From the NCBI RefSeq assembly GCF_000390185.1, contig NZ_AQHR01000001.1, forward strand, positions 1-61,690: a stretch of DNA of 61,690 nt, read 5' to 3'. The notes under the pieces are model-generated. The model was not told where the DNA came from. It was given only the letters and a program-made list of their open reading frames with translations, and did not search any database. Positions 27,753 through 37,523 of this stretch are shown here, in pieces; position 1 is the first letter of the stretch; every line of letters starts with the position of its first letter. The DNA is from Lunatimonas lonarensis (lineage in GTDB: Bacteria; Bacteroidota; Bacteroidia; Cytophagales; Cyclobacteriaceae). Position numbers and translations under genes: made by a program.

Positions 27753-28361
27753 TTAATTGTTACCGTTAAACGGCGGCATCGGCTCCGTTGGGCTATGATT
27801 GACCCCCTCCCTTGTAAACACCTTAACCAGGGTTAAACAGATAATGCGAATGTCAATAAAAAAACCAATCCTATCTACGTATTCCGCGTCATATTCAAAT
27901 TTACGTGTCCAAGAAATGGAATTCCGACCATTTACTTGAGCCAGACCAGTAATTCCCGGCCGTACTTCGTGTCGCCTTGCCTGCATGGCAGAGTAAAGGG
28001 GCAAATACTCGACTAAAAGTGGCCTAGGCCCCACCAAACTCATGTCCCCTTTTAGCACATTGATCAGCTGCGGAAGTTCATCCAACGACAGTGCACGTAC
28101 CCGGCTTCCAAATGCCGTGATTCGCTGGCCATCTGGAAGCAGTAAACCAACCGCATCCCTTTTATCATTCATTGTCTTGAACTTCAATATGTTAAATGGC
28201 TTTTGGTTTTGTCCGATCCGTTGTTGACGAAACCAAACATTACCGGGGTTTTCAATGAAAAGAATGCATAATACGATTAAAAATACAGGGCTAAAAACCA
28301 TCAAAGCGATACTCGCCCCAAAAATATCCATTGCTCGTTTAAAATATTTTTTGTAAATCAT
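27753..28361 (-). CDS. Priming sugar-phosphate transferase (bacterial sugar transferase family)
   Basis: This 202-residue membrane-associated enzyme attaches the first sugar phosphate to undecaprenyl phosphate. An N-terminal hydrophobic helix (about residues 8-35) is followed by the family core: VWFRQQRIG, FKTM, SLDELPQLINVLKGDMSLVGPRP, and RHEVRPGITGLAQVNGR. It is the short PglC/WcaJ-C form without extra N-terminal helices. An ATG eight codons upstream (28385) is in frame; the start used here matches the usual YKKYFKR opening. It sits 142 nt upstream of the aminotransferase on the same strand. Confidence 0.93.
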   Translation of the reverse strand: MIYKKYFKRAMDIFGASIALMVFSPVFLIVLCILFIENPGNVWFRQQRIGQNQKPFNILKFKTMNDKRDAVGLLLPDGQRITAFGSRVRALSLDELPQLINVLKGDMSLVGPRPLLVEYLPLYSAMQARRHEVRPGITGLAQVNGRNSISWTRKFEYDAEYVDRIGFFIDIRIICLTLVKVFTREGVNHSPTEPMPPFNGNN

Positions 28362-28470
28362 GCTGGGAAACGATTTTCCAACCATCGCTCAGAGTATCCT
28401 CAAAAGAGAAAATAAACAGGATTAGAATGGAAAAGCCCGTTAGTACTGGAACTAAAATTACACAATAGAA

Positions 28471-28956
28471 ATGAAATATCTGTTACTGTCTGTCTCTTTT
28501 GCCTTTTTGATTGCGTGTAACCACAAAACCGATACCTATTCCGAACTTGGAAACAACGGTTGGCTGAAAGGGAGCGATGAAGAAAAAATGGAGGAGATTG
28601 CCCACCAACTCGGTGGTTTTAGTCGAACCATGGTAGAAGTCAGTTATCGGTACAGTGAACTGTATTGGGCAGGCGAAGACCAAAATTGGAAATATGCAGA
28701 ACATCAGCTTGAGCATCTGGTAGAAGCCCTAGAAGATGGCCTCACCCGGAGACCAGTCCGAGCTACGTCCTCAAAGGATTTTTTGGAAAAAACGGTTCCC
28801 TCTGTAGAGGAAGCCATTGCCAGCGAAGACAAAGCGGTCTTTGACGAAGGTTTCCGAACACTGACCCTCGGATGTAACGTCTGCCATGCCAAAGAAGGGG
28901 AAGGATTTATTCGAATCCAGAAGCCACTTGTGCGAAGCTCACCTGTACGCTTTTGA
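28471..28956 (+). CDS. c-type haem lipoprotein, single CxxCH near the C-terminus
   Basis: This 161-residue protein has a lipobox (FAFLIACN, Cys 16) and one haem-binding motif CNVCH about 25 residues before the end. The segment between is almost entirely helical with charged heptad-like faces. A helical protein with a C-terminal CxxCH recalls cytochrome c prime or c556 four-helix bundles, but I cannot assign the family with certainty. It should be anchored in a membrane facing the periplasm. No cytochrome or oxidase gene is adjacent, so the redox partner is unknown. Confidence 0.8.
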   Translation: MKYLLLSVSFAFLIACNHKTDTYSELGNNGWLKGSDEEKMEEIAHQLGGFSRTMVEVSYRYSELYWAGEDQNWKYAEHQLEHLVEALEDGLTRRPVRATSSKDFLEKTVPSVEEAIASEDKAVFDEGFRTLTLGCNVCHAKEGEGFIRIQKPLVRSSPVRF

Positions 28957-28962
28957 TAATCC

Positions 28963-29703
28963 CTATAGCAAATGACTGAAATAGCTTAGAAAGTACGCTT
29001 TGGCCCTTTCCAAGTCGTCGGGAGTATCAATTGCCACGGCCTGATGTTCCGTATGGATCATTTTGATACGAACGCCATTTTCCAATAACCTTAGCTGTTC
29101 CAGCATTTCAGTCCGTTCCAGTCCGGATTTCTCCCACTGGGTAAAGGCCATCAAAAGCTCCTTTCGGTAGGCATAGATACCGATATGACGATAGTAATTG
29201 ACCCTAGCCGGAGATTCCCGTATGTACGGAATAGGAGACCGACTAAAATACAGTGCAAACTGATCCTTGTCAATGACCACCTTTACCGTATTGGGGTTTT
29301 GGACCTGGGCTCCATCGGTAATGGTTGTCATGAGAGAAGCCACCTGAACAGTCGGATCCGTAAAGGTTTCCACCAACTCGCTCAATGACACCCTATCTTG
29401 AAAGGGCTCATCGCCCTGAACATTAACCACCACATCCGCATTCATCTCCGCAGCGGCCTCTGCTATCCGGTCTGAACCGCTTTCGTGCTCCTGCCTGCTC
29501 ATAAATACCGACCCTCCTTCCGCTTGAACCACCCGAGCGATATCTTCGTGGTCAGTTACCACCACTACCTCGTCAAAAACCCCGGTAGCTACCGTACTTA
29601 AATAGGTTCGCGCAATTAGGGGCTTCCCGTAAAGGTCTGCCATCAGTTTGGCAGGAAATCGAGTGGCGCCAAACCTGGCAGGAATAAGCGCAATTGTTTT
29701 CAT
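28963..29703 (-). CDS. kdsB: CMP-KDO synthetase (3-deoxy-manno-octulosonate cytidylyltransferase)
   Basis: This 246-residue cytosolic enzyme activates KDO with CTP for lipopolysaccharide inner core. Conserved segments are IPARFGATRFPAKL, VVTDHEDIA, SGSDRIAEA and VNVQGDEPF, all as in KdsB. The C-terminal ERAKAYF tail is normal. Its start context is identical over 20 nt to that of rmlA (see the finding). The stop converges with the haem lipoprotein gene, 6 nt apart, without a visible terminator. Confidence 0.96.
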   Translation of the reverse strand: MKTIALIPARFGATRFPAKLMADLYGKPLIARTYLSTVATGVFDEVVVVTDHEDIARVVQAEGGSVFMSRQEHESGSDRIAEAAAEMNADVVVNVQGDEPFQDRVSLSELVETFTDPTVQVASLMTTITDGAQVQNPNTVKVVIDKDQFALYFSRSPIPYIRESPARVNYYRHIGIYAYRKELLMAFTQWEKSGLERTEMLEQLRLLENGVRIKMIHTEHQAVAIDTPDDLERAKAYFLSYFSHLL

Positions 29704-29997
29704 GTGTTTATAATTGTAATGAATTTAGCCAGTACAAACTCCCAAGTTAGGGGTAAAATTAGACAAAATTCGTGCTATAATTCGGCGGTATTCCAAAAAA
29801 TAGCTGCCTCCGTAAAAAGTACTTTCGACTTAATCGGTGCACAAAGAGGGGTAAAAAAATCAACAATCCAACTGCCGATACGACCAACCGTCATACTTTT
29901 TGCTTATTTTTAAAAGTAAATCAAATCTATGGTTCTGATTCATAGGTAAAATCGCTAAATCCAGAAATAAATCGTTTACCACCCATTCACACAAACC

Positions 29998-31875
29998 ATG
30001 AAACCAAACTTACCACACTTTCTAGTCGTGCTGCTTGGACTCTTTGTCTTCCCCCTCTTTGGGCAACAATCGGAATACGTGTCTTTCCATTACGAAAAAC
30101 ATGAATATAGAATCCCCATGCGCGATGGAGTTCATTTGCATACGGTCGTCTACACACCCAAAGACAAAAGCAAGGCATATCCCATATTAATGCAACGAAC
30201 CCCCTACAGTGCAGGGCCGTATGGCGAGGGCAATTTTCGTACTTCTATTGCCCCCTCTCCCTATTTAATGGAGGATGGCTATATTGTAGTCTACCAAGAC
30301 GTACGGGGAAGGTGGATGTCAGAGGGAGCTTACGACAATATGCGTCCGACCCTCCCCGTAAGGAATAATAAATCCAAGGAGATAGACGAAAGCACGGACA
30401 CCTTTGATACGATTGATTGGTTGTTGAAAAATGTGAAAAACCACAACGGAAAGGTAGGCATGTGGGGAATTAGCTATCCGGGTTTTTATTCCGCTGCAGC
30501 TCTGCCGTTTGCTCATCCCAACCTCAAAGCCGTATCTCCCCAAGCTCCGATCGGAGACTTTTATTTTGACGACTTCCACCACAATGGGGCCTATTTTCTG
30601 AGCTACTGGCTGGCCACCACTGTCTTTGGATACCAAAAACCAGGGCCGACGGACGAGCCATGGTACGAGATGGTTGATCCAGGGACAAGGGATGGATACC
30701 AGTTTTTTATGGACATGGGTTCCCTAAAAAACGCTGACAAGTACTACGGAGAAGACAATTTCTTTTGGCAACAGCTGAAAGAAAACCCAGATTACAACGA
30801 GTTTTGGCAAAAACGATCTATCATTCCACACCTTAAGGACATTAAGCCCGCCGTCATGACCGTGGGTGGGTGGTTCGACGCAGAAGACCTCTACGGACCA
30901 CTCTCAATCTATAAAACAATCGAAAAAAACAGTGAATCTGCCTACAACACCCTCGTAATGGGCCCTTGGTCCCATGGCGACTGGGCCGGTGAACCCGGTG
31001 CCCAAACCGTATCCAGCATGTATTTTGGGGATTCCCTTTCCACTTGGTATCAAAAAGAAATTGAATTCGTGTTTTTTGACCATTTTCTGAAGGGGCCTGG
31101 AGACGGAAAAACGGGATTACCAGAAGCATATCTATTCGATACAGGCACCAACCAATGGGAAACCTTCGCTCAGTGGCCACCAAAGGAGGCCAGAAAAGTG
31201 AATTACTACTTGCAGGATGAGGGAAAACTGACCACCGAGCAACCCGATGGATTCGGGTACCAGGAATTTATCTCAGACCCAAAAAAACCGGTACCTTACA
31301 GCCAGGACATCAAGCTGAATTTTACGCCCAGAAAATACATGGCAGACGATCAGCGGTTCGCCGCGAGGAGACCGGATGTACTTGTGTTCGAAACGGATGT
31401 ACTTGACGAGGACATCACCCTTGGAGGGGAAATTATGGCAAGATTGCGCGTGTCGACCAGTGAGACAGACGCAGACTGGATCGTAAAACTTGTCGACGTA
31501 TTTCCTGGAGACACGCCAAACCACGATTACGTGCAGGAAGGCATGGACATGGGCAACTACCACCTGAAGGTTAGATCGGAGGTCATCCGGGGAAGGTATC
31601 GAGAGAGCTTCTCAGACCCCAAGCCATTCGTGCCCCATGAGGTGACTGAGGTAGACTTTAGGCTCCAGGATGTGCTCCACACGTTCAAAAAAGGCCACAA
31701 AATTCAAATTCAGATCCAAAGTACCTGGTTTCCACTGATCGACCGGAACCCTCAACGATACGTAGAAAACATCTTCAAGGCAGCGGATAGCGATTTTGTG
31801 AAAGCGACGCATAGGGTCTATCACTCTATCTCCCACCCCACCCACCTGGAGGTTCAGGTATTGGAAAGAAAGTGA
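29998..31875 (+). CDS. CocE/NonD family alpha/beta hydrolase, secreted
   Basis: This 625-residue paralogue of the enzyme at 14815-16659 has a cleavable signal peptide (cleavage near LFGQQ, residue 22). Motifs in order are IPMRDGVHL, RTPYSAG, QDVRGRWMSEG, the nucleophile elbow GISYPG (S159), GGWFDAED and MGPWSHGDW (base His), then the C-terminal jelly-roll domain. It belongs to the glutaryl-7-ACA acylase/S15 group. Natural substrates are probably acylated amino acids, esters or peptides. An M28 peptidase follows 97 nt downstream on the same strand, which suggests extracellular peptide use. Confidence 0.93.
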   Translation: MKPNLPHFLVVLLGLFVFPLFGQQSEYVSFHYEKHEYRIPMRDGVHLHTVVYTPKDKSKAYPILMQRTPYSAGPYGEGNFRTSIAPSPYLMEDGYIVVYQDVRGRWMSEGAYDNMRPTLPVRNNKSKEIDESTDTFDTIDWLLKNVKNHNGKVGMWGISYPGFYSAAALPFAHPNLKAVSPQAPIGDFYFDDFHHNGAYFLSYWLATTVFGYQKPGPTDEPWYEMVDPGTRDGYQFFMDMGSLKNADKYYGEDNFFWQQLKENPDYNEFWQKRSIIPHLKDIKPAVMTVGGWFDAEDLYGPLSIYKTIEKNSESAYNTLVMGPWSHGDWAGEPGAQTVSSMYFGDSLSTWYQKEIEFVFFDHFLKGPGDGKTGLPEAYLFDTGTNQWETFAQWPPKEARKVNYYLQDEGKLTTEQPDGFGYQEFISDPKKPVPYSQDIKLNFTPRKYMADDQRFAARRPDVLVFETDVLDEDITLGGEIMARLRVSTSETDADWIVKLVDVFPGDTPNHDYVQEGMDMGNYHLKVRSEVIRGRYRESFSDPKPFVPHEVTEVDFRLQDVLHTFKKGHKIQIQIQSTWFPLIDRNPQRYVENIFKAADSDFVKATHRVYHSISHPTHLEVQVLERK

Positions 31876-31972
31876 GTCTTAGCCCACACATACCAATAAT
31901 AGCGCAAATACTACCCAAAAAAGCCATTATAAACCTACAAATCCTGTCCAATTCATTTAACCATCAACCAGA

Positions 31973-33337
31973 ATGTACAAAGCACTTCTTGTAGTATTGA
32001 CTGTCATGCCCTCCTTTCTGTTCAGCCAGGTTCCCACGGTAACGCGAAACCAGGTAGTCGCCCGGATGGTGGATGAGGTAGAGGTCGATAATCTTCGAAA
32101 TTACCTCGAAAACCTGGTAGGATTTGGTAGCCGACATACCCTAAGTGAAGATCAGCCTACCCGTGGAATAGAAGCGTCCAGGCAATATGTGCTGGCACTA
32201 TTCAATGAGTTCGCCAAGACTTCTGGGGGAAGACTAACCGCCGAAATCGACTACTATACTGAAAAGGCCGATGGCCGTCGGGTAGATAGGGATACCCGAA
32301 CCGGCAATGTGATGGCAACACTCAAGGGTACCGACCCAAACGATGACCGGGTTTTTCTAGTGAGCGCCCACATTGACACCCGGGTCTCGGATGTAATGGA
32401 CAGGCAAAGCGACTCGCCAGGTGCCAACGACGATGGTTCGGGTGTGGTGGCCGTGTTAGAGATGGCCCGAATACTTAGCAAGCGACCCTTCCCGGCCACG
32501 ATCGTGTTTGCCATTGTCTCAGGCGAAGAACAAGGCTTGCTAGGTGCCGACTACCTCGCCAAAAAAGCAAAGACCGAAAACTGGAACTTGGTGGCCATGC
32601 TGAACAACGACATGATAGGCAACAGTGCCTCCAATGGCACCCAGTTGCGGGACAATACCAGACTTCGGGTATTCTCAGAAGGGATCCCCATGGTGGAAAC
32701 CGAGCAGATGGAGGCCATCCGAAAAGTCACAAATGGGGAAAACGACAGCAAGTCACGGCAGCTTGCACGTTATATCAAAGATGTGGGCGAACGCTATGTA
32801 GATCAGTTGGAAATAAAACTCATTTACCGAAATGACCGATTTATGCGGGGTGGAGACCACACACCCTTTGCCCGGCAGGGATTTACTGCCATCCGTCTTT
32901 GCGAGTTCAATGAAAATTATTACCAACAGCACCAGGACCTTCGAACCGACGATGGAGCGGATTATGGAGACCTTATAGACCACATTGACTATGAATACCT
33001 GCGCAAAAATACCGCGGTAAACGTGGCCGTACTGGCAAACCTGGCCTCTGCACCTTCCGTCCCACGGGACGTGTCCCTAGACCTAAGCCCGAGGGCTGTT
33101 TCTATCGAGAACATAAACCATACACTGTTGAAGTGGAATGATCCTGAACAGGGTACTGCTACTGGCTATTACGTATTGATGCGGGAAACCAGTGCATCGA
33201 TGTGGGAGAAGAAGTTTTACACTACCGACAAATCCCTGATGCTTCCTTACTCCAAAGACAATTACTTCTTTGCTGTTCAAAGCGTAGGGGAAGGCGGGGT
33301 TGAAAGTCTTGCTGTCTTTCCCCAGCCCGTTAGATGA
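31973..33337 (+). CDS. M28 family zinc aminopeptidase, secreted
   Basis: This 454-residue protein has a signal peptide (cleavage near LFSQ, residue 19) and an M28 catalytic domain. Candidate ligands are H133 (SAHIDTR), D153 (GANDDGSG, bridging), E185 base with E186 (SGEEQGL), the Asp of NNDMIG and the His of GGDHTPF. All five zinc ligands are present. A C-terminal fibronectin-type-III-like region of about 90 residues follows. Such enzymes release N-terminal amino acids from peptides. It probably works with the preceding S15-like hydrolase. Confidence 0.93.
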   Translation: MYKALLVVLTVMPSFLFSQVPTVTRNQVVARMVDEVEVDNLRNYLENLVGFGSRHTLSEDQPTRGIEASRQYVLALFNEFAKTSGGRLTAEIDYYTEKADGRRVDRDTRTGNVMATLKGTDPNDDRVFLVSAHIDTRVSDVMDRQSDSPGANDDGSGVVAVLEMARILSKRPFPATIVFAIVSGEEQGLLGADYLAKKAKTENWNLVAMLNNDMIGNSASNGTQLRDNTRLRVFSEGIPMVETEQMEAIRKVTNGENDSKSRQLARYIKDVGERYVDQLEIKLIYRNDRFMRGGDHTPFARQGFTAIRLCEFNENYYQQHQDLRTDDGADYGDLIDHIDYEYLRKNTAVNVAVLANLASAPSVPRDVSLDLSPRAVSIENINHTLLKWNDPEQGTATGYYVLMRETSASMWEKKFYTTDKSLMLPYSKDNYFFAVQSVGEGGVESLAVFPQPVR

Positions 33338-33362
33338 TAGGGAATGCTGCATTTAGCACATG

Positions 33363-33418
33363 AATAAACGCCAAAAGGGCTTTCCCAACGTATTGGAAAA
33401 GCCCTTTTGGCGTTTATT
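33363..33418. terminator. Strong bidirectional terminator
   Basis: Perfect 21-bp arms (33363-33383 and 33398-33418) with a 14-nt loop lie between the convergent M28 and LruC genes. The stem contains AAAAGGGC/GCCCTTTT, and the AT-rich base of the stem can supply the weak hybrid in either direction. Confidence 0.85.
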
Positions 33419-33426
33419 ATCAAACA

Positions 33427-35466
33427 TTATCGGTTAAAAAGTGCACTCTTGTTGATATGACCATCGGTATCCACATACCAGTTCGCATATTGCTGACCTC
33501 CTGATTTAACCCAGTCGGCAAAACGCAGATAAGCTTTTGTGAAATCAACCTTTTCGGAAGTATAACCAACACTGCGTGGTATGTGCAGTGCCCAATTGAA
33601 TCCTCGTTTACTAACAAAGTAGCGGCTTTGACCTGGCACTGATTGATCATCACCTGATCCGAACAACGATACGTCCATCAGATCTGTGGGCTTTTTGTTC
33701 ATCAAGTGCACCTCTCTGGATCTATCCTGATTGACTATCATAAAAGGATTGTAGGGGGCAGAACCAAGGTCCGTCTTTCTCACCGCCTCGGTGAAAACGA
33801 TGGTTATCCGAATCGTGTCTGCCGGATGGACCGTGTTCTCAGGATAAACGTTGGCCATAACCGGGAAATTTCGGTTCACGTCGTCAGCTACTACTACCGT
33901 TGTTAGACGCTGTCCATCCTCCACACCTGTTTGACGGGTCTTAACGTATCCGGCTGTATGTCGATACCCTTTTACAGATTCCACTTTATCGGCGGGTATG
34001 GGCAATTCCACCCCAAATCCATTTTTGAACGCCGCCCCGGTAGCACGAACGACCGCCGTAAAATTTACTTCTTTGATGCGGTTTTGTGCATCGGACACCT
34101 CATTTACCTGATAATCCACGACCAAGTCATTTAGGTCATAATCACCGTAACTTGGCCAAAGATCTTCGAACAGCAATGTTCCGAAGGTTGCCTTTCCAGG
34201 TGAATAATTGTTGAATGCACGGGCTGGGTCATCTGGGTATTCATCGGTTTCATCGGATACACCATCGCCGTCCCGGTCTTTAATGTCGGCTTCTATTTTG
34301 GCATAATCCGATAAATCCACACTGGTGATCGGATTCCAGGAAGCGTAGAATACCACGTCATTGAAATCATGGTCACATCCACTCTCATCGCGCTTGATGT
34401 CCTCCCAGCCCATTAGCAGAACCCGGTCCGTGGCATCGTACAAGAAGACCATGTGATCTCTCAAGTTGGTATCGCGAATGGAAGAATTCAGGTCTGGGTC
34501 CGCATACAAAGTCCATCTTCCCGCGGTAATGGCACTGTTTCTCCATCCATCTGCGATCAAAAACCAGCCAATGTTCGTCCCTTTTTCGAAAACGCCATCC
34601 AAGGGTCCCCGAAGCTTTACTTTATCTCCCGAGGCAAGCACGCCTGCCTGAATATTTGGGTAAATGACCGTTCGGTTTTTAATCTCTGCCGCTGTTTTGG
34701 GCTTTTCTCCATCTTTGTACCAATAATAACCGATCACGTTCCGGTATCCAGCTCCCGTATGCACATACGTGATCCATACTTCAGCATCTTCGTTCAGATG
34801 TAGCTCTCTAGAATATTTTTGATTTAAAAACTCAGGACTATGTTTCCTTACGTCCGCTCTCTCCGGCAAACTCGCATTTACATTTTTCAACAGTTGCGCG
34901 GATATTTTATCGGGCGTTTCCAAATAATTAGGCCGTCCTTGGGAGTTCCACGTGCCAAGGTTCAGAAGATCGGAAACTGTTTCGACCCGAGCATTGGCGG
35001 ATTCAGTAGTTTGGTAAAAAGAATCGGGAAGAATACTCGGCTTTGCGGCATCGAAAGAATATACCACCTGCCTGCCAGTGACGGGTACCACCGCAATAGG
35101 TTCCACGCCAATGTAATCGCTTGTAAACCATAATTCATTTAAATGGCGGGGTATTTCCAAAGACGTAAGGCCAGTGCCCTGATCATTCAACCGAATTTGG
35201 GACATCTGCGTGCCACCTTTTGAAGGATTGCCATCGTAAACCCTGTAAACAACGTGAGGAATGGCTATACCCTCTCCTGTTACGGCCGAAACCGTCAGCT
35301 CAACTTGCTTTGTAGTAGAGAAATCAAACCCACTCGGGACGGTGATACCCAAGTACCCCTCTCTGATTTCGTCCAGTGGAGTTCGGTCGATGGTTTCACG
35401 GAAATCGCAGGAGCTGATTGCTGTGAACATCGCAAGTGTTAGAATTAATAAGCTGTTTGTTTTCAT
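33427..35466 (-). CDS. LruC domain-containing lipoprotein
   Basis: The 679-residue product has a lipobox at SSCDF (Cys 20). The middle carries a DUF4114-like Ca-binding segment with CDHDFNDVVFY. It is followed by a thrombospondin-type-3-like Asp-rich stretch (DRDGDGVSDETDEYPDD) and the LruC domain with WPSYGDYDLNDLVVDY. These are the usual elements of LruC proteins of Bacteroidota and Leptospira, which are outer-membrane-associated and of unknown function. The repeated Asp clusters predict calcium binding. It seems monocistronic. Confidence 0.9.
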   Translation of the reverse strand: MKTNSLLILTLAMFTAISSCDFRETIDRTPLDEIREGYLGITVPSGFDFSTTKQVELTVSAVTGEGIAIPHVVYRVYDGNPSKGGTQMSQIRLNDQGTGLTSLEIPRHLNELWFTSDYIGVEPIAVVPVTGRQVVYSFDAAKPSILPDSFYQTTESANARVETVSDLLNLGTWNSQGRPNYLETPDKISAQLLKNVNASLPERADVRKHSPEFLNQKYSRELHLNEDAEVWITYVHTGAGYRNVIGYYWYKDGEKPKTAAEIKNRTVIYPNIQAGVLASGDKVKLRGPLDGVFEKGTNIGWFLIADGWRNSAITAGRWTLYADPDLNSSIRDTNLRDHMVFLYDATDRVLLMGWEDIKRDESGCDHDFNDVVFYASWNPITSVDLSDYAKIEADIKDRDGDGVSDETDEYPDDPARAFNNYSPGKATFGTLLFEDLWPSYGDYDLNDLVVDYQVNEVSDAQNRIKEVNFTAVVRATGAAFKNGFGVELPIPADKVESVKGYRHTAGYVKTRQTGVEDGQRLTTVVVADDVNRNFPVMANVYPENTVHPADTIRITIVFTEAVRKTDLGSAPYNPFMIVNQDRSREVHLMNKKPTDLMDVSLFGSGDDQSVPGQSRYFVSKRGFNWALHIPRSVGYTSEKVDFTKAYLRFADWVKSGGQQYANWYVDTDGHINKSALFNR

Positions 35467-35616
35467 AATCGTAATGGAAAAGTTTCCGTCTCTTATAAAC
35501 GTTATGTAAAAGTACGCTAAAGAGAAAGGCCAGATGAAAATAGTAGTTCAAATGCATCTACTGATCGCCAAAACCACCAAAAGAATCGACAAACAGCAAC
35601 CCAGAAAATGGATACC

Positions 35617-36483
35617 CTACAAAGTACCCACCAACGCCTTCAAATAAGTTCCGTACCCACTTTTTCCGAGTCTATCTGCAAGCCTGAGCAATTGGTTGTC
35701 GTCAATGTAACCGCTTCGGTAAGCAATTTCTTCTATGCAGCCAATTTTAAGCCCCTGCCGCTCTTCAATTACCTCTACAAACTGACCTGCCTGTAACAGT
35801 GACTGATGGGTGCCTGTATCCAACCAAGCCGTTCCCCGGTTCAGAATGCCTACATTCAGTTTACCGTTCTTTAGATATACGTTATTGACATCGGTTATTT
35901 CCAGTTCGCCCCGCACGCTGGGTTTGATGTTCTTTGCTATCTCTACCACATTATTGTCGTAAAAGTAAAGTCCCGGAACAGCATAGTTGGATTTGGGATG
36001 GGCAGGTTTCTCTTCTATGCTGATCACTTTTTCGTCTTTATCAAATTCGACCACACCATAACGCTCCGGATCATTGACATGGTAGGCAAATACAACACCC
36101 CCATCCGGGTCGGTATGCTTTACCAAAGTAGGCTGCAAACCAGTACCATAAAAGATGTTATCCCCCAGGATCAATGCCACCTTGTCATCCCCAATAAATT
36201 CCTCTCCGATGATAAAGGCTTGGGCCAAGCCCTCCGGTTTTGGTTGAACCGCATAGGAAAACCGGCAGCCAAGTTGGGATCCATCTCCCAACAACTTCTG
36301 AAACGAACCGATATCCTCCGGCGTCGAAATGATCAAAATATCCTGGATAAAGGACATCATCAGTACAGATAAGGGATAGTAAATCATCGGTTTATCGTAT
36401 ACCGGCATCAACTGCTTGCTCACGGCTATGGTAAGCGGGTAAAGGCGGGTTCCAGAACCCCCTGCTAAAATAATTCCTTTCAT
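35617..36483 (-). CDS. rfbA: Glucose-1-phosphate thymidylyltransferase RmlA
   Basis: This 288-residue enzyme makes dTDP-glucose from glucose 1-phosphate and dTTP, the first step to dTDP-rhamnose and related sugars. The nucleotide-binding [31 protein letters not shown] and [10 protein letters not shown] segments are diagnostic, and length is normal. rmlB, rmlC and rmlD are not in the window. The gene stands alone on the minus strand, downstream of an intergenic region with palindromic repeats. Confidence 0.96.
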   Translation of the reverse strand: MKGIILAGGSGTRLYPLTIAVSKQLMPVYDKPMIYYPLSVLMMSFIQDILIISTPEDIGSFQKLLGDGSQLGCRFSYAVQPKPEGLAQAFIIGEEFIGDDKVALILGDNIFYGTGLQPTLVKHTDPDGGVVFAYHVNDPERYGVVEFDKDEKVISIEEKPAHPKSNYAVPGLYFYDNNVVEIAKNIKPSVRGELEITDVNNVYLKNGKLNVGILNRGTAWLDTGTHQSLLQAGQFVEVIEERQGLKIGCIEEIAYRSGYIDDNQLLRLADRLGKSGYGTYLKALVGTL

Positions 36484-36785
36484 GTGTTTATAATTGTTTT
36501 TTAGAGGTCACAACTTAGTCCCGGTTCATCGGGACGCCTACCTTCCGGCAGGCAGGTCACATAAAAATGGTCATCCCAGTGTGTGACTTCTAGGTTAAGC
36601 CTGCCTGTCCGGTAGGCAGACTCAATTTCATATAGCTGTTTTATCATGTGTTATAAAAATAAAAACATAAAATTATAAAAATTACGAACAAATCGAGATA
36701 ATTTCGCCTGAAAATTCGATGCCTTTTTTATCACAAAAAATGGCACCAGACGTTAATAGTTAAACGAAACCGCCGAAAGCCACCT
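36484..36785. other. Intergenic region with REP-like inverted repeats
   Basis: 302 gene-free bases separate divergent genes rmlA and the outer membrane protein. The rmlA-proximal part holds two GC-rich palindromic units (36532-36621). The remainder (36640-36785) is AT-rich and likely holds both promoters. Confidence 0.55.
36532..36621. repeat. Pair of REP-like palindromic units in inverted orientation
   Basis: Unit one reads GCCTACCTTCCGGCAGGCAG and unit two GCCTGCCTGTCCGGTAGGCA. Each is an imperfect palindrome, and the two are near reverse complements of each other. Between them GTCACA (about 36557) and TGTGAC (about 36582) add another inverted pair, so the whole region can fold as one long hairpin. 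This is the organisation of paired REP elements. CGTCCCGAT, flanking unit one in reverse complement, also occurs near position 219. Confidence 0.6.
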
Positions 36786-37523
36786 ATGAAAATCATGCAG
36801 AATATAAAGCCAAACACTGCCACTTCCCTTTTGTTCTTTTTCCTGTTCCTTCTGTTTCACCACGTTTCCCACGGCCAAAGTTTCTATAAGGAGAAAATTC
36901 CTCGGGAGAATTACCTGCAGGCCGGCTTCGGCCCATCGTTTATGTACGCCGATAACGGCGGTTCGCTCGCCCGCTTGGATTTCAACGTCAGACCCTCTCT
37001 ATCTGTGAGCTATGCCAGAAGCATCAACTCTCACGTTGATCTGCGGACCACCTTTGGGTATCAGTTTTACAAAAGCCGCGAAATGTCCTATTATAACAGC
37101 AATATAATCGATGGTTGGGTACAACGTGAACAAGCGGTCGAAGCGAGCTCGAATATCATTTTTGCGGATGTGATGCCCACATTTAATTTGTTCCAACAGG
37201 ATGGACATGCCTACAGAAACCAAATCAACCTATATGGAGGTGCCGGGCTTGGCATACTCATGGCCATCAATCGGGAAACTATGGTAAAAAACCATGCTAC
37301 CTACATTGAAAACAAGATCCGCTCTTCAGTTTACCTGCCCGTTCGGGGAGGGATTTGCTACAAGCTAGACCTCTACTCAGACTTGGCCTTCGAAGCTGGT
37401 TTTTTGGTGTCCTTCTCGGATAAGATCGATGGTCTAAACCAATACAATGCATTTACAGACATTCTGTTCCAAGGACAGATCGTCTATCGCAGATACCTGT
37501 CCAAGTTCAGGGGGGTAAACTGA
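36786..37523 (+). CDS. Outer membrane beta-barrel protein, function unknown
   Basis: This 245-residue protein has a signal peptide (cleavage near SHGQ, residue 31) and alternating amphipathic strands with many aromatic residues at strand ends, ending in IVYRRYLSKF. This predicts a small 8- to 10-stranded beta barrel, of the PorT/OmpA-like type common in Bacteroidota. I see no catalytic motif. An alternative ATG at residue 4 is possible. Its neighbour rmlA is divergent, so a link to surface glycans is only suggestive. Confidence 0.75.
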   Translation: MKIMQNIKPNTATSLLFFFLFLLFHHVSHGQSFYKEKIPRENYLQAGFGPSFMYADNGGSLARLDFNVRPSLSVSYARSINSHVDLRTTFGYQFYKSREMSYYNSNIIDGWVQREQAVEASSNIIFADVMPTFNLFQQDGHAYRNQINLYGGAGLGILMAINRETMVKNHATYIENKIRSSVYLPVRGGICYKLDLYSDLAFEAGFLVSFSDKIDGLNQYNAFTDILFQGQIVYRRYLSKFRGVN

